Positions 17,911 through 28,300 of a stretch of 64,000 bases of DNA are shown here, piece after piece. A program made the position numbers and the translations under genes. The notes under the pieces were generated by a model that worked only from the letters and a program-made list of their open reading frames with translations, did not search any database and was not told the origin of the DNA. This DNA comes from Oceanobacillus saliphilus (GTDB taxonomy: Bacteria; Bacillota; Bacilli; Bacillales; Amphibacillaceae): the NCBI RefSeq assembly GCF_023522835.1, contig NZ_JALCZU010000001.1, positions 265,297-329,296 of the forward strand, read 5' to 3'. Position 1 is the first letter of the stretch, and every line of letters starts with the position of its first letter.

Positions 17911-18729
17911 TCATTTCCACCAACCATCATACATAGATACAGGTTGTGTTCGTTTGTGTTTCGTCATTACGTATTGATTTTCTATTTTTTCAGCGTCTGC
18001 TTTAGTAATTTCCTTACCTTCCAAATAATCGTCGAGAACATCATAGCTTATTCCAAGTTCTGCTTCATCTGATTGTAATGGCGTTTCGTCTAAAAGATCG
18101 GCTGTTGGTTCCTTTGTGTATAGTCTTTCTACCGCATTTAGTTCTTTTAAAAGGGATTTACCCTGTCGTTTATTCAAACCACTTAGCGGGAGAATGTCTG
18201 CTCCACCGTCACCAAACTTCGTATAGAAACCTGTTACTGCTTCAGCTGCGTGGTCCGTTCCGATTACTAAGAGCCCTTCCATACCTCCGATAGCGTACTG
18301 CGTGATCATTCTCACCCTCGCTTTAACATTTCCTTTGTGGTAATCCTTCAACTCTTGATCAACACTATGAAGGTAACTTTTTTCGAAAGTATCCACCGTA
18401 TCTGCAATATCAAATGTTACTTCCCGGTCAGGTTGAATAAATTCCAATGCCAATTGAGCATCGCTTTCGTCCTTTTGAGTTTTATAAGGGAGTCGAACAG
18501 CTATGAAAATTGCTTCATAACCTTCCGACCTTAACTCTTCTATAGCCATCTGAGCTAATTTCCCAGCAAGTGTCGAGTCCTGTCCGCCGCTGATTCCCAA
18601 CACATAACCTTTTGCATTCACTTTTACAAGATACGCTTTAAGAAAATCGATTCTTGCCCTGATTTCATCTTTTGCGTTGATTTGTGGCTTTACATGGAGT
18701 TCCCTGATGATTTCGTTTTGAATACTCAT
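17911..18729 (-). CDS. nadE: Ammonia-dependent NAD+ synthetase
   Basis: 272 residues, the same length as the Bacillus subtilis enzyme. It amidates nicotinate adenine dinucleotide to NAD+ with ATP and ammonia. The ATP-pyrophosphatase P-loop is seen in [19 protein letters not shown] near residue 45. [21 protein letters not shown] and [26 protein letters not shown] are also characteristic. The C-terminus [16 protein letters not shown] matches the family. There is no glutaminase domain. It starts at ATG 18729 behind AGGAGGGGATAATC. The gene is monocistronic and flanked on both sides by arrays of the same 52-bp repeat. It is probably essential. Confidence 0.97.
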   Translation of the reverse strand: MSIQNEIIRELHVKPQINAKDEIRARIDFLKAYLVKVNAKGYVLGISGGQDSTLAGKLAQMAIEELRSEGYEAIFIAVRLPYKTQKDESDAQLALEFIQPDREVTFDIADTVDTFEKSYLHSVDQELKDYHKGNVKARVRMITQYAIGGMEGLLVIGTDHAAEAVTGFYTKFGDGGADILPLSGLNKRQGKSLLKELNAVERLYTKEPTADLLDETPLQSDEAELGISYDVLDDYLEGKEITKADAEKIENQYVMTKHKRTQPVSMYDGWWK

Positions 18730-19084
18730 TTTGATTATCCCCTCCTAATTGATATAAAAAAATTTCATTGTTGTATCGATAACAAGCGTTCGGAAACAAC
18801 CATCACCGTTATTACGTAAAATTGTCGATTTACTAATGGCCTCTAACATATCTATACCATTCCTGCCATTATGATAAACTTATTTCCTCTCACTAAATCT
18901 TTGTCTTTAGCCATACTAAACGTCACCCTGCTTTGCTAATGATATCCGTTGAGCGATACTTTTTACAATGTCTTGTCTTCCAGTATTTGTCGCAAACTTC
19001 TCTTTACTTGTTGTATACTTCCATTCTATTGCTCTAAATCTTATTTAAATCTACTGGATATTTTACCAGATTCCCTTACCATCA
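18730..19084. other. Gene-free stretch upstream of nadE
   Basis: About 350 bp with no convincing open frame, hairpin or repeat. It should contain the nadE promoter, but I could not pick a clear -35/-10 pair. It ends where the second 52-bp array begins. Confidence 0.5.
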
Positions 19085-19692
19085 TGGAGATGAAGGTCAA
19101 AGTGCTGCGGAAAAGTCGGCGAAATGTTCTTCATCCGAGCTATGAAGGTCAAAACTCGATGGAAAAGCCAGCAAAATGATGTTCATCACAGCTATGAAGG
19201 TCAAAGTACGATGAAAAAGCCAGTGAAATGATCTTCATCACGGCTATGAAGGTCAAAGTACGATGAAAAAGCCAGCAAAATGATGTTCATCACAGCTATG
19301 AAGGTCAAAGTACGATGGAGAAGCTAGAGAAATGAGCTTCATCCGAGCTATGAAGGTCAATGCTCTATGGAAAAACCAGTGAAATGATCTTCATCACAGC
19401 TATGAAGGTCAAAGTACGATGAAAAAGCCAGTGAAATGATCTTCATCACAGCTATGAAGGTCAATGATCTATGGAATAGCCAGTGAAATGATCTTCATCA
19501 CAGCTATGAAGGTCAATGATCTATGGAAAAACCAGTGAAATGATCTTCATCACAGCTATGAAGGTCAATGCTCTATGAAATAGCCTGTGAAATGATGTTC
19601 ATCACAGCTATGAAGGTCAATGCTCGATGGAATAGCCAGTGAAATGATCTTCATCACAGCTATGAAGGTCAATGCTCTATGAAAAAGCCAGT
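19085..19692. repeat. Array A6: about 12 units of the 52-bp repeat
   Basis: Units read GAAATGATCTTCATCACAGC, then TATGAAGGTCAAAGTACGAT, then GAAAAAGCCAGT. They have the same 52-bp length, internal inverted repeat and orientation as array A5, but are more uniform. A single related inverted repeat with decayed flanks occurs at about 19740-19770. The array ends about 120 bp from the stop of the second NERD gene. Confidence 0.95.
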
Positions 19693-19814
19693 GAAACCAC
19701 CTTACTAGAAACCAAACCCCCATTGAAAGCAAAAAAAACAACCTTCATCATAACAATGAAGATTGTAATAAAATAAAGAAACCGGAGAATCCCCTCCATC
19801 AAAAAACACGAATG

Positions 19815-20723
19815 TCAAACAAAATAAGCCCATTGACGAACGCCTACAATTTTATAGTTACTTGCTAGTATTCTTCTAATTCTTTGTTTCGATTTCACCA
19901 TCTGGCACCAATCATAAATGATATTGGTTGTAATCTGTTGATTTGGAAATAGAATCTGGAATTCTTTCAAGGTTCTTAATACTGCCTTGGAAACTAACTC
20001 TTCATACCCGCATCTTTGGCATACGCAATTTCTCTTCTCGGCTGTAACTGAGTATGATTGGCATTTTAGGCAGGTTATTCCCTTCTGCAATTGTTCATAA
20101 TCGTAGGTAGGCAGTTTGCTGAAAGGGGAATCAACTTTGTGTAAAGACAATAGTTGATCGGCTAATTTGTTGTGTTTTGCCGTTAATTTTGTAGTTATTG
20201 TGTTCTGGTTTTCTATATATCGATTTATCTGGTTTGAAAAGATAATGGGTTTATCAAGAGGCGCTTGGTATAAGTTGAAGTCAGGGTTGACAAAGACTAC
20301 GGAAGCATCTATTTGAAGATTGAAGCCTTGATTGAGGAGTAATTGTTGTAGTAACGATTCGCTTCTGCTCAATTGGTGCAGGGGATTGATAACTTCTAAT
20401 TTGGGTTTCTTGAATAATTTGTCAGATTGATAATAATAATCGCCTGCAAAGTTTTTCACTTCAAAAAAGTGAATCTTTCTTTGCATCATAATCAGGGAAT
20501 CAATCTGGAAAAATGTGTTATTCACTTCGAACAACAAATCGTTTAATATTAGGCATTCGCATGTTAAATTTTTCGTAAAGGTATCAAATAGCACCTCTCC
20601 TTCATAACCTTTATTAAGACTTAAATAGTGTTGCTTATCCTTGCTGTTTAATTTCATTCTCTTGTCTAATAATGTTAGAATTTTTAATTCCTTCGACTTG
20701 GTACGAGATTTGTAGTAAAGCAT
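19815..20723 (-). CDS. NERD-domain protein, divergent, with Cys4 zinc finger
   Basis: 302 residues from ATG 20723; a slightly longer start at 20732 would overlap its own ribosome site (AAAAAGGATG). Residues about 35-140 form a NERD domain: NKGYEGEVLFDTFTKNL, then FFQIDSLIMMQRKIHFFEVKNF with the Asp and Glu-x-Lys positions of the fold. Two Cys pairs near 215-240 (CLKC and CQRCGYEELV) make a zinc finger. The C-terminal part (LFPNQQITTNIIYDWCQM) resembles that of the NERD protein at 1.6 kb. It shares little identity with that protein beyond the fold. It is monocistronic, and its 3' end faces the 52-bp array. Molecular role unknown. Confidence 0.82.
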   Translation of the reverse strand: MLYYKSRTKSKELKILTLLDKRMKLNSKDKQHYLSLNKGYEGEVLFDTFTKNLTCECLILNDLLFEVNNTFFQIDSLIMMQRKIHFFEVKNFAGDYYYQSDKLFKKPKLEVINPLHQLSRSESLLQQLLLNQGFNLQIDASVVFVNPDFNLYQAPLDKPIIFSNQINRYIENQNTITTKLTAKHNKLADQLLSLHKVDSPFSKLPTYDYEQLQKGITCLKCQSYSVTAEKRNCVCQRCGYEELVSKAVLRTLKEFQILFPNQQITTNIIYDWCQMVKSKQRIRRILASNYKIVGVRQWAYFV

Positions 20724-20732
20724 TGTCCACAT

Positions 20733-21097
20733 CCTTTTTTAATTTACTATTATTTATTATATTTGAATTATGAATGGAAGGAAATAGAAACTTGCAAGAT
20801 TTAGTCAAAATAAAACAAATATTCGATTAGGATGACATTCACCAACAATATCCCAAAAATAATCTTGTCGATATTTCCCGGGAAATGAAATATATATTTT
20901 TTTTTGGATATATATGGAGGGGAACAATCAATGAGTTAAACTACTAAAATACATCTCCCCTCCACTTGTTTGCCGAAAAATACTCCAAAACTTACAAACT
21001 GAGACAAAATCAATCATCACAATTTTCGTCATTTAACTACACATATGCCCTACTTACAGGTAAAATAGTATTACATTAGTCGTGAGGAGTAAGTTCT
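20733..21097. other. 365-bp divergent intergenic region with a 14-bp palindrome
   Basis: It lies between the divergent NERD and LCP genes. ATTTCCCGGGAAAT at 20873-20886 is a perfect palindrome next to a T-rich tract. This could be a protein-binding site. I could not assign a promoter with confidence; nothing else is seen. Confidence 0.4.
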
Positions 21098-22120
21098 ATG
21101 CGTGCTGCTATAGCAAAACCTTCAAACAAAAAGAAAATAATTATTTCTGTCCTGATTGCACTCTTCCTCATAATTGGGGTAGGGATTGGCTACGCAGCTT
21201 ATCTTTACAATAAAACAGACTCCATTGTTTCTGATGCGCATGAAGATGTGGGCAGGGATAATGAAACATCACAGCTGCGGATGGGGAATGTTGATCCTGT
21301 CGAGGATAATGTTTCTGTTTTATTTATTGGGGTCGACGATAGCGAACATCGGGAAGTCGAGAACAGCCGCTCCGATGCATTATTACTCGCGACATTTAAT
21401 CAGGAGCAGAGCACGGTAAAATTATTAAGTATTCCCCGTGACACCTATGTCTATGTTCCAGAAGTGAATTACGCTACGAAAATTAATCATGCACATTCAT
21501 TCGGAGGTCCGCGTGCCACCATTGAGACGATTGAGGAATTTCTTGATGTCCCTGTCGATTATTATGTGCGTATGAATTTTAATGCTTTCGTGGATGTCGT
21601 GGATGCACTTGATGGAATTTGGTTGAATGTCCCTTATGAGATACTGGAGTCAGATTCTGATGATAAACGCGATTCTATTCACCTCTATCCCGGATACCAG
21701 CAATTGGATGGCGAGCAAGCATTGGCATTAGCGAGAACCCGAAAATATGATAACGATGTGGAACGCGGGAAAAGACAGCAGGAAATTCTAACTGAAATAG
21801 CCAATAAAGCAACATCTGCATCTTCTTTATTTAAATTGGAAGATGTGATTGTAGCTGTTGGGACCAATTTGAGAACGAATCTAACGTTTGGGGAAATCAG
21901 GTCATTCCTATCTTATGGTTTAGATGAAGGTATTCAAATAGAGAATGTAAACTTTTCAGGTCAAGGAGGATATATGGAAGCAGGCGGTTGGTTTTATCAG
22001 GTAGATGAAGAGAGCCGAATCCAAATCCAGACTGAACTAAGGAATCATCTGGAATTGGAACCGTTAGGAGAATCAATCGAGTATGCGGAACCAGATGACA
22101 ACCTCTACCAACCAGAATGA
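21098..22120 (+). CDS. LytR-CpsA-Psr (LCP) wall-polymer transferase
   Basis: 340 residues, starting at ATG 21098 behind GAGGAGTAAGTTCT. A short cytoplasmic tail and one membrane helix (residues about 13-33, IIISVLIALFLIIGVGIGYA) lead to the extracellular LCP domain (about 70-290): DNVSVLFIGVDDSE, NSRSDALLLATFN, LLSIPRDTYVYVPE, KINHAHSFGGPRATIETIEEFL and EQALALARTRK, with the Arg and Asp residues that bind the polyprenyl pyrophosphate. Family knowledge: LCP enzymes move teichoic acid or other anionic glycopolymers from undecaprenyl phosphate to peptidoglycan. A paralogue lies 0.8 kb downstream with tagD between them, so a teichoic-acid-like polymer is the probable substrate. Confidence 0.93.
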   Translation: MRAAIAKPSNKKKIIISVLIALFLIIGVGIGYAAYLYNKTDSIVSDAHEDVGRDNETSQLRMGNVDPVEDNVSVLFIGVDDSEHREVENSRSDALLLATFNQEQSTVKLLSIPRDTYVYVPEVNYATKINHAHSFGGPRATIETIEEFLDVPVDYYVRMNFNAFVDVVDALDGIWLNVPYEILESDSDDKRDSIHLYPGYQQLDGEQALALARTRKYDNDVERGKRQQEILTEIANKATSASSLFKLEDVIVAVGTNLRTNLTFGEIRSFLSYGLDEGIQIENVNFSGQGGYMEAGGWFYQVDEESRIQIQTELRNHLELEPLGESIEYAEPDDNLYQPE

Positions 22121-22371
22121 TTGGAAATCACTCATTTTTTGGTGAATGCTTTTAGAAGGCGTGCCGATACCGATGAATAGCCCGTTCGAATACTGATTTC
22201 TATATTTTTCTATCCATTATGTCTATACCTTCCGTAATAGTTGTCTTCACGAATCAACCCACTCTCATTAAATGGATGGAATAGATGATCTTTATTTTAA
22301 AAACTACTATAACTTATACGTTTTTATGATAACATATGAACTAATTAGAGTAGTTGTTGGAGGAGAGTACC

Positions 22372-22776
22372 ATTAAAACAATAATTACATATGGCACTTT
22401 TGATTTAATCCATGCGGGCCATATTCATATTTTGCGGCGTGCGAAGGAAATGGGAGACTATTTAGTTGTTGGTATTTCTACCGATGAATTTAATAAACTG
22501 AAACATAAAGATGCTTATCACTCTTTTGAAGATCGTAAACTGATACTGGAATCAATCCGTTACGTTGACCTGGTCATCCCTGAGTACTCCTGGGAACAGA
22601 AAATTATGGACGTAAAGAAATTTAATGCAGATGTTTTTGTAATGGGTGATGATTGGAAGGGGAAATTCGATTTTTTGGCAGATTATTGTGAAGTCGTTTA
22701 CTTACCCCGCACAGAAGGAATTTCCACTTCTAAAATAAAAGAAAACTTTCCGAAACAAATGGATGACCAGACCTAG
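22372..22776 (+). CDS. tagD: Glycerol-3-phosphate cytidylyltransferase, apparent AUU start
   Basis: 134 residues if translation begins at ATT 22372, giving (M)KTIITYGTFDLIHAGHI, which matches the normal TagD N-terminus. GGAGG at 22359-22363 lies 8 bases upstream, an ideal distance. The only alternatives, TTG at 22354 or 22357, have no ribosome site in front and add non-homologous residues. The enzyme makes CDP-glycerol from CTP and glycerol-3-phosphate for poly(glycerol phosphate) wall teichoic acid. Motifs: TFDLIHAGHIHILRRAK (HxGH), DYLVVGISTDEFN, YVDLVIPE and RTEGISTSKIKE. It lies between two LCP genes on the same strand. Confidence is high for function, moderate for the start. Confidence 0.92.
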   Translation: MKTIITYGTFDLIHAGHIHILRRAKEMGDYLVVGISTDEFNKLKHKDAYHSFEDRKLILESIRYVDLVIPEYSWEQKIMDVKKFNADVFVMGDDWKGKFDFLADYCEVVYLPRTEGISTSKIKENFPKQMDDQT

Positions 22777-22852
22777 TATGAAACCTTTATGAAAATAATA
22801 CGTCTAATCTATGACTGTTCACTTTTGTTTTCATCTTGTAATAAAATTTTGA

Positions 22853-22881
22853 TTTACGAATCATCTATTTCATAGTAAAAT
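22853..22881 (+). promoter_or_regulatory. Predicted sigma-A promoter of the second LCP gene
   Basis: TTTACG (22853-22858), 17-bp spacer, TAAAAT (22876-22881), 65 bp upstream of the start at 22946. Confidence 0.6.
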
Positions 22882-22945
22882 AGATTGTGGCTTGTCAAAT
22901 AAAATGCTTTTAATTTATCTGTTCCAACTAAAAGGGGAATTTAAA

Positions 22946-24001
22946 ATGAGTAATCATAAATATACGCAAACGCGAATCGTCAAAAGACGGAAGCGAAAGT
23001 TGCGTAAACGAGTGTACTTTATATTAATACCTGTCATAATCGCTTTCCTGACTGTACTTGGTTATGGAGCTTTCCTATACGCAAAAGCCGACAGTGTTCT
23101 ATCAAATTCATATGAAGATGATGGAAGAGAGAAATCACCTCTAAGGGATGCAGAAGTTGACCCCTCTATTGATAATGTCTCTGTGTTAATCATTGGCGTA
23201 GATGAAAATGAACATCGAGATAATGCGGGGAACTCAAGATCGGATGCAATTATGCTCGCAACATTCAATAAGGATGAAAAAAGTGTAAACTTAGTCAGCA
23301 TTCCACGAGATTCATACGTATATATTCCGGAAGTTGGCTATGAGGACAAAATCACCCATGCACATGCATTTGGGGGACCGAAAGCTACGATTGAAACGGT
23401 CGAAAATCTGCTTGATATTCCAGTAGATTACTATGTTAGACTTAACTTCCATGCATTTGTGGATGTAGTGGATGCCTTAAACGGAATAACAGTTGATGTG
23501 CCTTATGAATTCAAGGAATCCAACTCAATGGATAAACGTGACGCCATTCATTTATATCCTGGTGAACAAGTAGTAGATGGAGAAGAAGCTCTTGCATTAG
23601 CCCGTACAAGGAAACTTGATAATGATATTCAACGCGGTAAGCGTCAAATGGAGATAGTTAAAGCAGTTACTTCAAAAGCTACTTCCGTCAATTCCATCCT
23701 GAATTATGACGATATTCTCGTAGCTGTTGGTGACAATATGACTACAAATATGACATTCAGTGAAATGAAAACTTTTATATCCTACGGTACGAGTGGAACA
23801 AACTTGGATATTCAATCTTATACTCTAGAAGGCTATGATTATAAACCTGCAGGCATATATTATTGGCAGTTGGATGAAGTGGCACTTACTGAGACGAAAT
23901 CCATGTTAAAGAATCATTTGGACATTCCAAATCCATTAGTTGAAAATGTTACTTCAGATCAAAATATTACGACTGGTGAAGATTCTTCAACCTCATATTA
24001 A
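22946..24001 (+). CDS. LytR-CpsA-Psr (LCP) wall-polymer transferase, second copy
   Basis: 351 residues from ATG 22946, preceded by AAAAGGGGA; an upstream in-frame start at 22892 lies outside that site. A basic cytoplasmic segment (VKRRKRKLRKR) and a membrane helix (about 25-45) precede the LCP domain, with DNVSVLIIGVDENE, NSRSDAIMLATFN, LVSIPRDSYVYIPEVGYEDK, HAHAFGGPKATIETVENLL and EEALALARTRKLDN. It is closely similar to the LCP protein at 21.1 kb, so the pair came from duplication. Function as for that protein: ligation of lipid-linked anionic polymers to peptidoglycan. A strong terminator follows. Confidence 0.93.
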   Translation: MSNHKYTQTRIVKRRKRKLRKRVYFILIPVIIAFLTVLGYGAFLYAKADSVLSNSYEDDGREKSPLRDAEVDPSIDNVSVLIIGVDENEHRDNAGNSRSDAIMLATFNKDEKSVNLVSIPRDSYVYIPEVGYEDKITHAHAFGGPKATIETVENLLDIPVDYYVRLNFHAFVDVVDALNGITVDVPYEFKESNSMDKRDAIHLYPGEQVVDGEEALALARTRKLDNDIQRGKRQMEIVKAVTSKATSVNSILNYDDILVAVGDNMTTNMTFSEMKTFISYGTSGTNLDIQSYTLEGYDYKPAGIYYWQLDEVALTETKSMLKNHLDIPNPLVENVTSDQNITTGEDSSTSY

Positions 24002-24005
24002 TAGG

Positions 24006-24047
24006 AAAACCGCGAAGTTCTTGTATAAGAACTTTGCGGTTTTTTTA
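24006..24047. terminator. Intrinsic terminator between the LCP and tagO-like genes
   Basis: AAAACCGCGAAGTTCTT, loop GTAT, AAGAACTTTGCGGTTTT: a 17-bp stem with one G-T pair, then more T. It is shared by two convergent genes and overlaps the end of the tagO-like gene. Confidence 0.92.
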
Positions 24048-25139
24048 TTTCAATTTATTTATTTTTATTTTTTTATCACCAAACAACCAGCGGAATCCAG
24101 ACAACATTGGCTTTCGATTATGATGTGTAATACCAGCCAGTTCTGCAATTAATTGAATTGCCAAAATGATAAAACCCAAAATCGCCAATGACGTCAGCAA
24201 TCTCGTACTATTAAAGAGAATTGCCATGAACCCGAAGAACATACTGAAAGCATAGATGATTAATACCGATGCCTTGTGTGAATAACCCATATCAATCAGT
24301 CGATAATGAATATGTTTCTTGTCTGCAGTAGCAATTCCCTGACGATTCATTGCCCGACGGAAAATAGCAAGGATCGTGTCGAAAACCGGGATTGCGATAA
24401 CAATAACCGGAATAATAAAACTGAAGAAAGCTACATTTTTAAATAGACCCAACATCGATACAACTGCAATCGAATATCCTAAAAATAGTGCTCCCGTATC
24501 CCCCATGAAAATTTTGGATGGATGAAAGTTGTGAAACAGAAATCCAATGCAACTTCCGATTAAAATGACGCATAACGCAACGACAACTACTCGATAATCC
24601 ATTACTGCCATTACTAGAATACTAGTTAAAGCAATTGCGGAAACACCTGCAGCAAGACCGTCCAGCCCATCAATCAGGTTTATTGCATTTGTGGCTGCCA
24701 ATATCCAAAAGACAGTCAGCATTATTCCAGTGAAACTATCCAGGAAAACCGTACCCATAAATGGAATCGTTAGTTTCTCGATCACCAATCCAGAAGATAC
24801 AACGACAGCAGCCGCAGAAATTTGCCCAATGAGTTTATAGAGTGCTCTTATTTGGAACATGTCATCAATAACACCTGTAATTAGAATGATTAGTGCACCA
24901 AGAATAATTGCATTCATTTCCGGGGTTGCGGGCTGCAAATATAGGAAACCAGCTGCAGTTCCAATGAAAATGGCAAGTCCACCCATGCTAGGTTTTGCTT
25001 CTTTGTGCATTTTTCTGTTATTGTCGGGTTTGTCTATCACACCGATTTTTTTAGCCACTCGTATAATTAAAGGAGTAACAAGCAATGCTGTTGCACACGA
25101 TATTAAAAAGGCAATAATTAATTCGGTTATGCTCCACAT
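24045..25139 (-). CDS. tagO: Undecaprenyl-phosphate N-acetylglucosaminyl 1-phosphate transferase (TagO/WecA family)
   Basis: 364 residues from ATG 25139, preceded by AGAGGGTG; a longer start at 25184 is less likely. About ten membrane helices. Motifs of the MraY/WecA family: NRKMHKEAKPSMGGLAIFIG near 40, NAINLIDGLDGLAAGVSAIA near 155 (Asp-rich catalytic loop), KIFMGDTGALFLGY near 210 and ATADKKHIHYRLIDMG near 280 (HIHH-like loop). It transfers GlcNAc-1-phosphate to undecaprenyl phosphate, the first step of wall teichoic acid and many other surface polymers. In this window it is the only initiating enzyme, so it may start both the TagD-dependent polymer and the polymer of the 31-57 kb cluster. 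The latter is inference. Confidence 0.93.
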   Translation of the reverse strand: MWSITELIIAFLISCATALLVTPLIIRVAKKIGVIDKPDNNRKMHKEAKPSMGGLAIFIGTAAGFLYLQPATPEMNAIILGALIILITGVIDDMFQIRALYKLIGQISAAAVVVSSGLVIEKLTIPFMGTVFLDSFTGIMLTVFWILAATNAINLIDGLDGLAAGVSAIALTSILVMAVMDYRVVVVALCVILIGSCIGFLFHNFHPSKIFMGDTGALFLGYSIAVVSMLGLFKNVAFFSFIIPVIVIAIPVFDTILAIFRRAMNRQGIATADKKHIHYRLIDMGYSHKASVLIIYAFSMFFGFMAILFNSTRLLTSLAILGFIILAIQLIAELAGITHHNRKPMLSGFRWLFGDKKIKINKLK

Positions 25140-25253
25140 AGCGTCGACACCCTCTTTTGATCTGTAATTGTATTCCTCATACATTTTACCACAATCTATT
25201 AAATTGTGTATGGTTCTATTTATAAATTATCTTAGACAAGTTATTTTAAATAT

Positions 25254-25293
25254 AAAAAAATAGCCTAGCTTCTCTTTTTTAGAAGAGAGCTAG
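25254..25293 (-). terminator. Intrinsic terminator of the glucosaminidase gene
   Basis: On the minus strand CTAGCTCTCTTCT and AGAGAAGCTAG pair with one bulge, followed by GCTATTTTTTTATA. It begins about 12 bp after the stop at 25305. Confidence 0.85.
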
Positions 25294-25304
25294 ACTGATA
25301 GATT

Positions 25305-28300
25305 TTACTTGTATTGAACAAAATTAAAATTAAATAAAGGATTGTCCAGCACATTGTACATGTTTTTTAGGTTAGGTATTTGTTTAGAAGCCCAGCCAAT
25401 ATCGGTTGCATATTGTTTACCATGTTTACCGGTAGCTTCCATAGCATTTGGATTCCAGCGCATTTTATAGATTGTGTTTTGTTGATTTTCATTGTGAATG
25501 TATCGTTCACCTATAAATTTTGCACCGCCAACGATTGCTTTGTATGGAGTATCCCATCCTTGCTCATAAGCAAATTGAGAACCACACGTTTGTGGGCAAT
25601 GATCAAATGCATTAATACCAAACATGTTATAGACCTTTGTTCCGTTAACTACAATACCAGTAGCTAACTTGGATGTTCCATTTGCAGTCTCTAATAAGGC
25701 ATGAGAAATAAGATATAGTTCATTTACCTTATGTGTCTTACTTGCTTCAATAAAGGCCTGTCCCAATCCATCAAGAGTACCTTTTTTGTCCAAGAATTGG
25801 TTTAGTTCAGATGCAGAAGCGCCAGCTCCTGACGATAAATCCAAATGCTGGAACGTATCATTGTTCTCTGGATTTAAATGTACTTCGGTGTCAGAACGAG
25901 TTGCATTTCTCCAAGTGTTATAAGAAATTTCGTACCATGATCCATTTTGAGCTACCACATTAACCTCTGTTCCTATAGGTAGAATACCATATATGTGTGT
26001 ATCACTTTTACTGTTCGGTTCCGCTCTAACATTTAATCTAGCAGTTGTCACTGCAACTGTAGCTAGTGGATTTACTAAAAAAGTATGCGCATATAAAGTT
26101 TCACCTTTATATGTAATCTCATACCATTCCGTACTTCCCTGGTAACTATCACCATTAACTACTCCTTCGATTGTTACACTAGTGCCAGGATCCAATGTAT
26201 ATTTATGAGTAGAATTAACAAGCCTAGGTTCAGTACGTACTTTTACTTTACCACCTGAGTATATAGCTCCCGTTTCAATTAGTTCAACATACGAACTACT
26301 AATGTATGCTGGCGAATTACGATACTTATCTGTTTGTGGCGGTGGATTTGTTATAGCCATCTGTATATTGAGAGCTTCTTGTAATGTAAGATCATACTTA
26401 TCATAAGTTACTTTAGTTTTCGAAATCTCTTTTTCTACCTCTGTTTCAAGTTTGTTAAGAGTAACTTCGTCAACTAACCCAGTAACTTTTAAGCCATATG
26501 CCTTTTGGAACTCCTTAACAACACTTTCTGTTACATTACCATAAGCAGATGTTGGATTACTCCAATTTGCAAAGCCTAACAATGTCAACCCTTCTTTTAA
26601 ACGGGTAATATGCGCACCATTATCCCCATTTTTGTATGCTGAGGATATCACATTATCCATTTTATTAAGAGTAGCCTGATCCGCAATGCCATCATTCTTT
26701 AATCCATAATATTCTTGAAAGTCTCTAACAACATTTCTAGTAACACTACCATAAATTTGACTTGGATTGGACCAGCTTGCAAAACCTAACCGAACTAGTT
26801 TTTCTTTCAGCTCTATAACAGGCTCTCCCCGGTCTCCATTTTTATAAGGAGGATTCAACACTTGAGCTATCTTAGCACGGGTCGTCTCATCTGCGGTACC
26901 TGTTGCAGGAAGTTTATAATAGTTTTGAAAATCTTTCACTACTTCTGCTGTTACACTTCCGTAAAACTGACTTGGATTAGACCAGCTCGCAAAACCTAGA
27001 CGTACAAGATCTTCCTTCAGTTCTACAATATGTTGACCACTGTCACCGTCTCTATAAAGTTTTGAATCTATTAATGCTTTCTCAATTGCAGCTAGAGTAT
27101 TTGCTCCTGCAATTCCATCTACAGTCAAGCTATGAGCTCCTTGGAAGTCTTTTACTACTCTTGCCGTATTACTTCCATAAAACTGACTTGGATTGGACCA
27201 TGTGGCAAATCCTAATTCTACAAGGTCTTCTTTCAGGCTTACTACTGGTTCCCCTCGGTCTCCTACTCGATATGGAGGATTCAATACCTGGCTGATTTTA
27301 TTTCTTGTTGTGTTGTCTGCAATACCAGTTACAGGCAGGTCATAGTAGTCTTGGAAGTCCTCTACAACAGCAGCGGTGTTGCTACCATAAAATGGACTTG
27401 GATTGGACCAGTTGACAAAACCTAGACGGACAAGGTCTTTCTTCAACTCTACTATATGCTGCCCACTATCTCCATCACTATAGAGAGGAGATTGTGTTAA
27501 TGCCTTTTCAATTGCAGCTAAAGTATTAGCACCTGCGATACCATCTGCAGTCAAGCCATGCGCCTTTTGGAAGTCTTCTACTACTCTTTTCGTATTACTT
27601 CCATAAAACTGACTCGGATTGGACCATGTGGCAAATCCTAATTCTACAAGGTCTTCTTTCAGGCTTACTACTGGTTCTCCTCGGTCTCCTACTCGGTATG
27701 GAGGATTCAGAACCTGGCTGATTTTATTTCTTGTTGTGTTGTCTGCAATACCAGTTACAGGCAGGTCATAGTAGTCTTGGAAGTCTTCTACAACGGCAGC
27801 GGTATTGCTACCATAAAATGGACTTGGATTGGACCAATTGGCAAAACCTAGACGTACAAGGTCTTTCTTCAACTCTACTATATGCTGCCCACTGTCACCG
27901 TCGGCATAGGGTTCCTGCACACTTTTCACAGTTACTGCTTTTGATTCTACTAAGGTTTCTTCCTCATCTTCCGAAGGAGTTACTTCCTCATCCTTATCCT
28001 CTGAAGAGGCATCTTCTGAGCTGCCTTCTTCTAGACCGTTGCTCTCCGGTTCTCCTTGATTAATATCTACTTGATCAGATGATGGATCGCTGGATTCTCC
28101 GTTTTCGTTTTCTTTTTCTGCTATGTCGCTTGTAGTATCGGAGTCTTCTTCTGATTGTTCTGTTGATTCAACTTCTTCGATAACCTCTTCAGTTTCAGAG
28201 TTCTTTTCCTGATACTTTTCCTCTTCATTTGCTATAGCTGTTTGTGGACTAAAGTGTACTAATGACAATGCTAACAATACGATGGCAATAATAGATTTCA

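Noticed and set aside
16350-19692. CRISPR array
   Set aside because: Spacer-like parts are homologous to each other in all units, the period is a fixed 52 bp, and no cas gene is nearby.
21098-24001. The two LCP proteins as LytR-type transcription attenuators
   Set aside because: The motifs and membrane topology are those of wall-polymer transferases; the regulator role is an outdated label and no DNA-binding domain is present.
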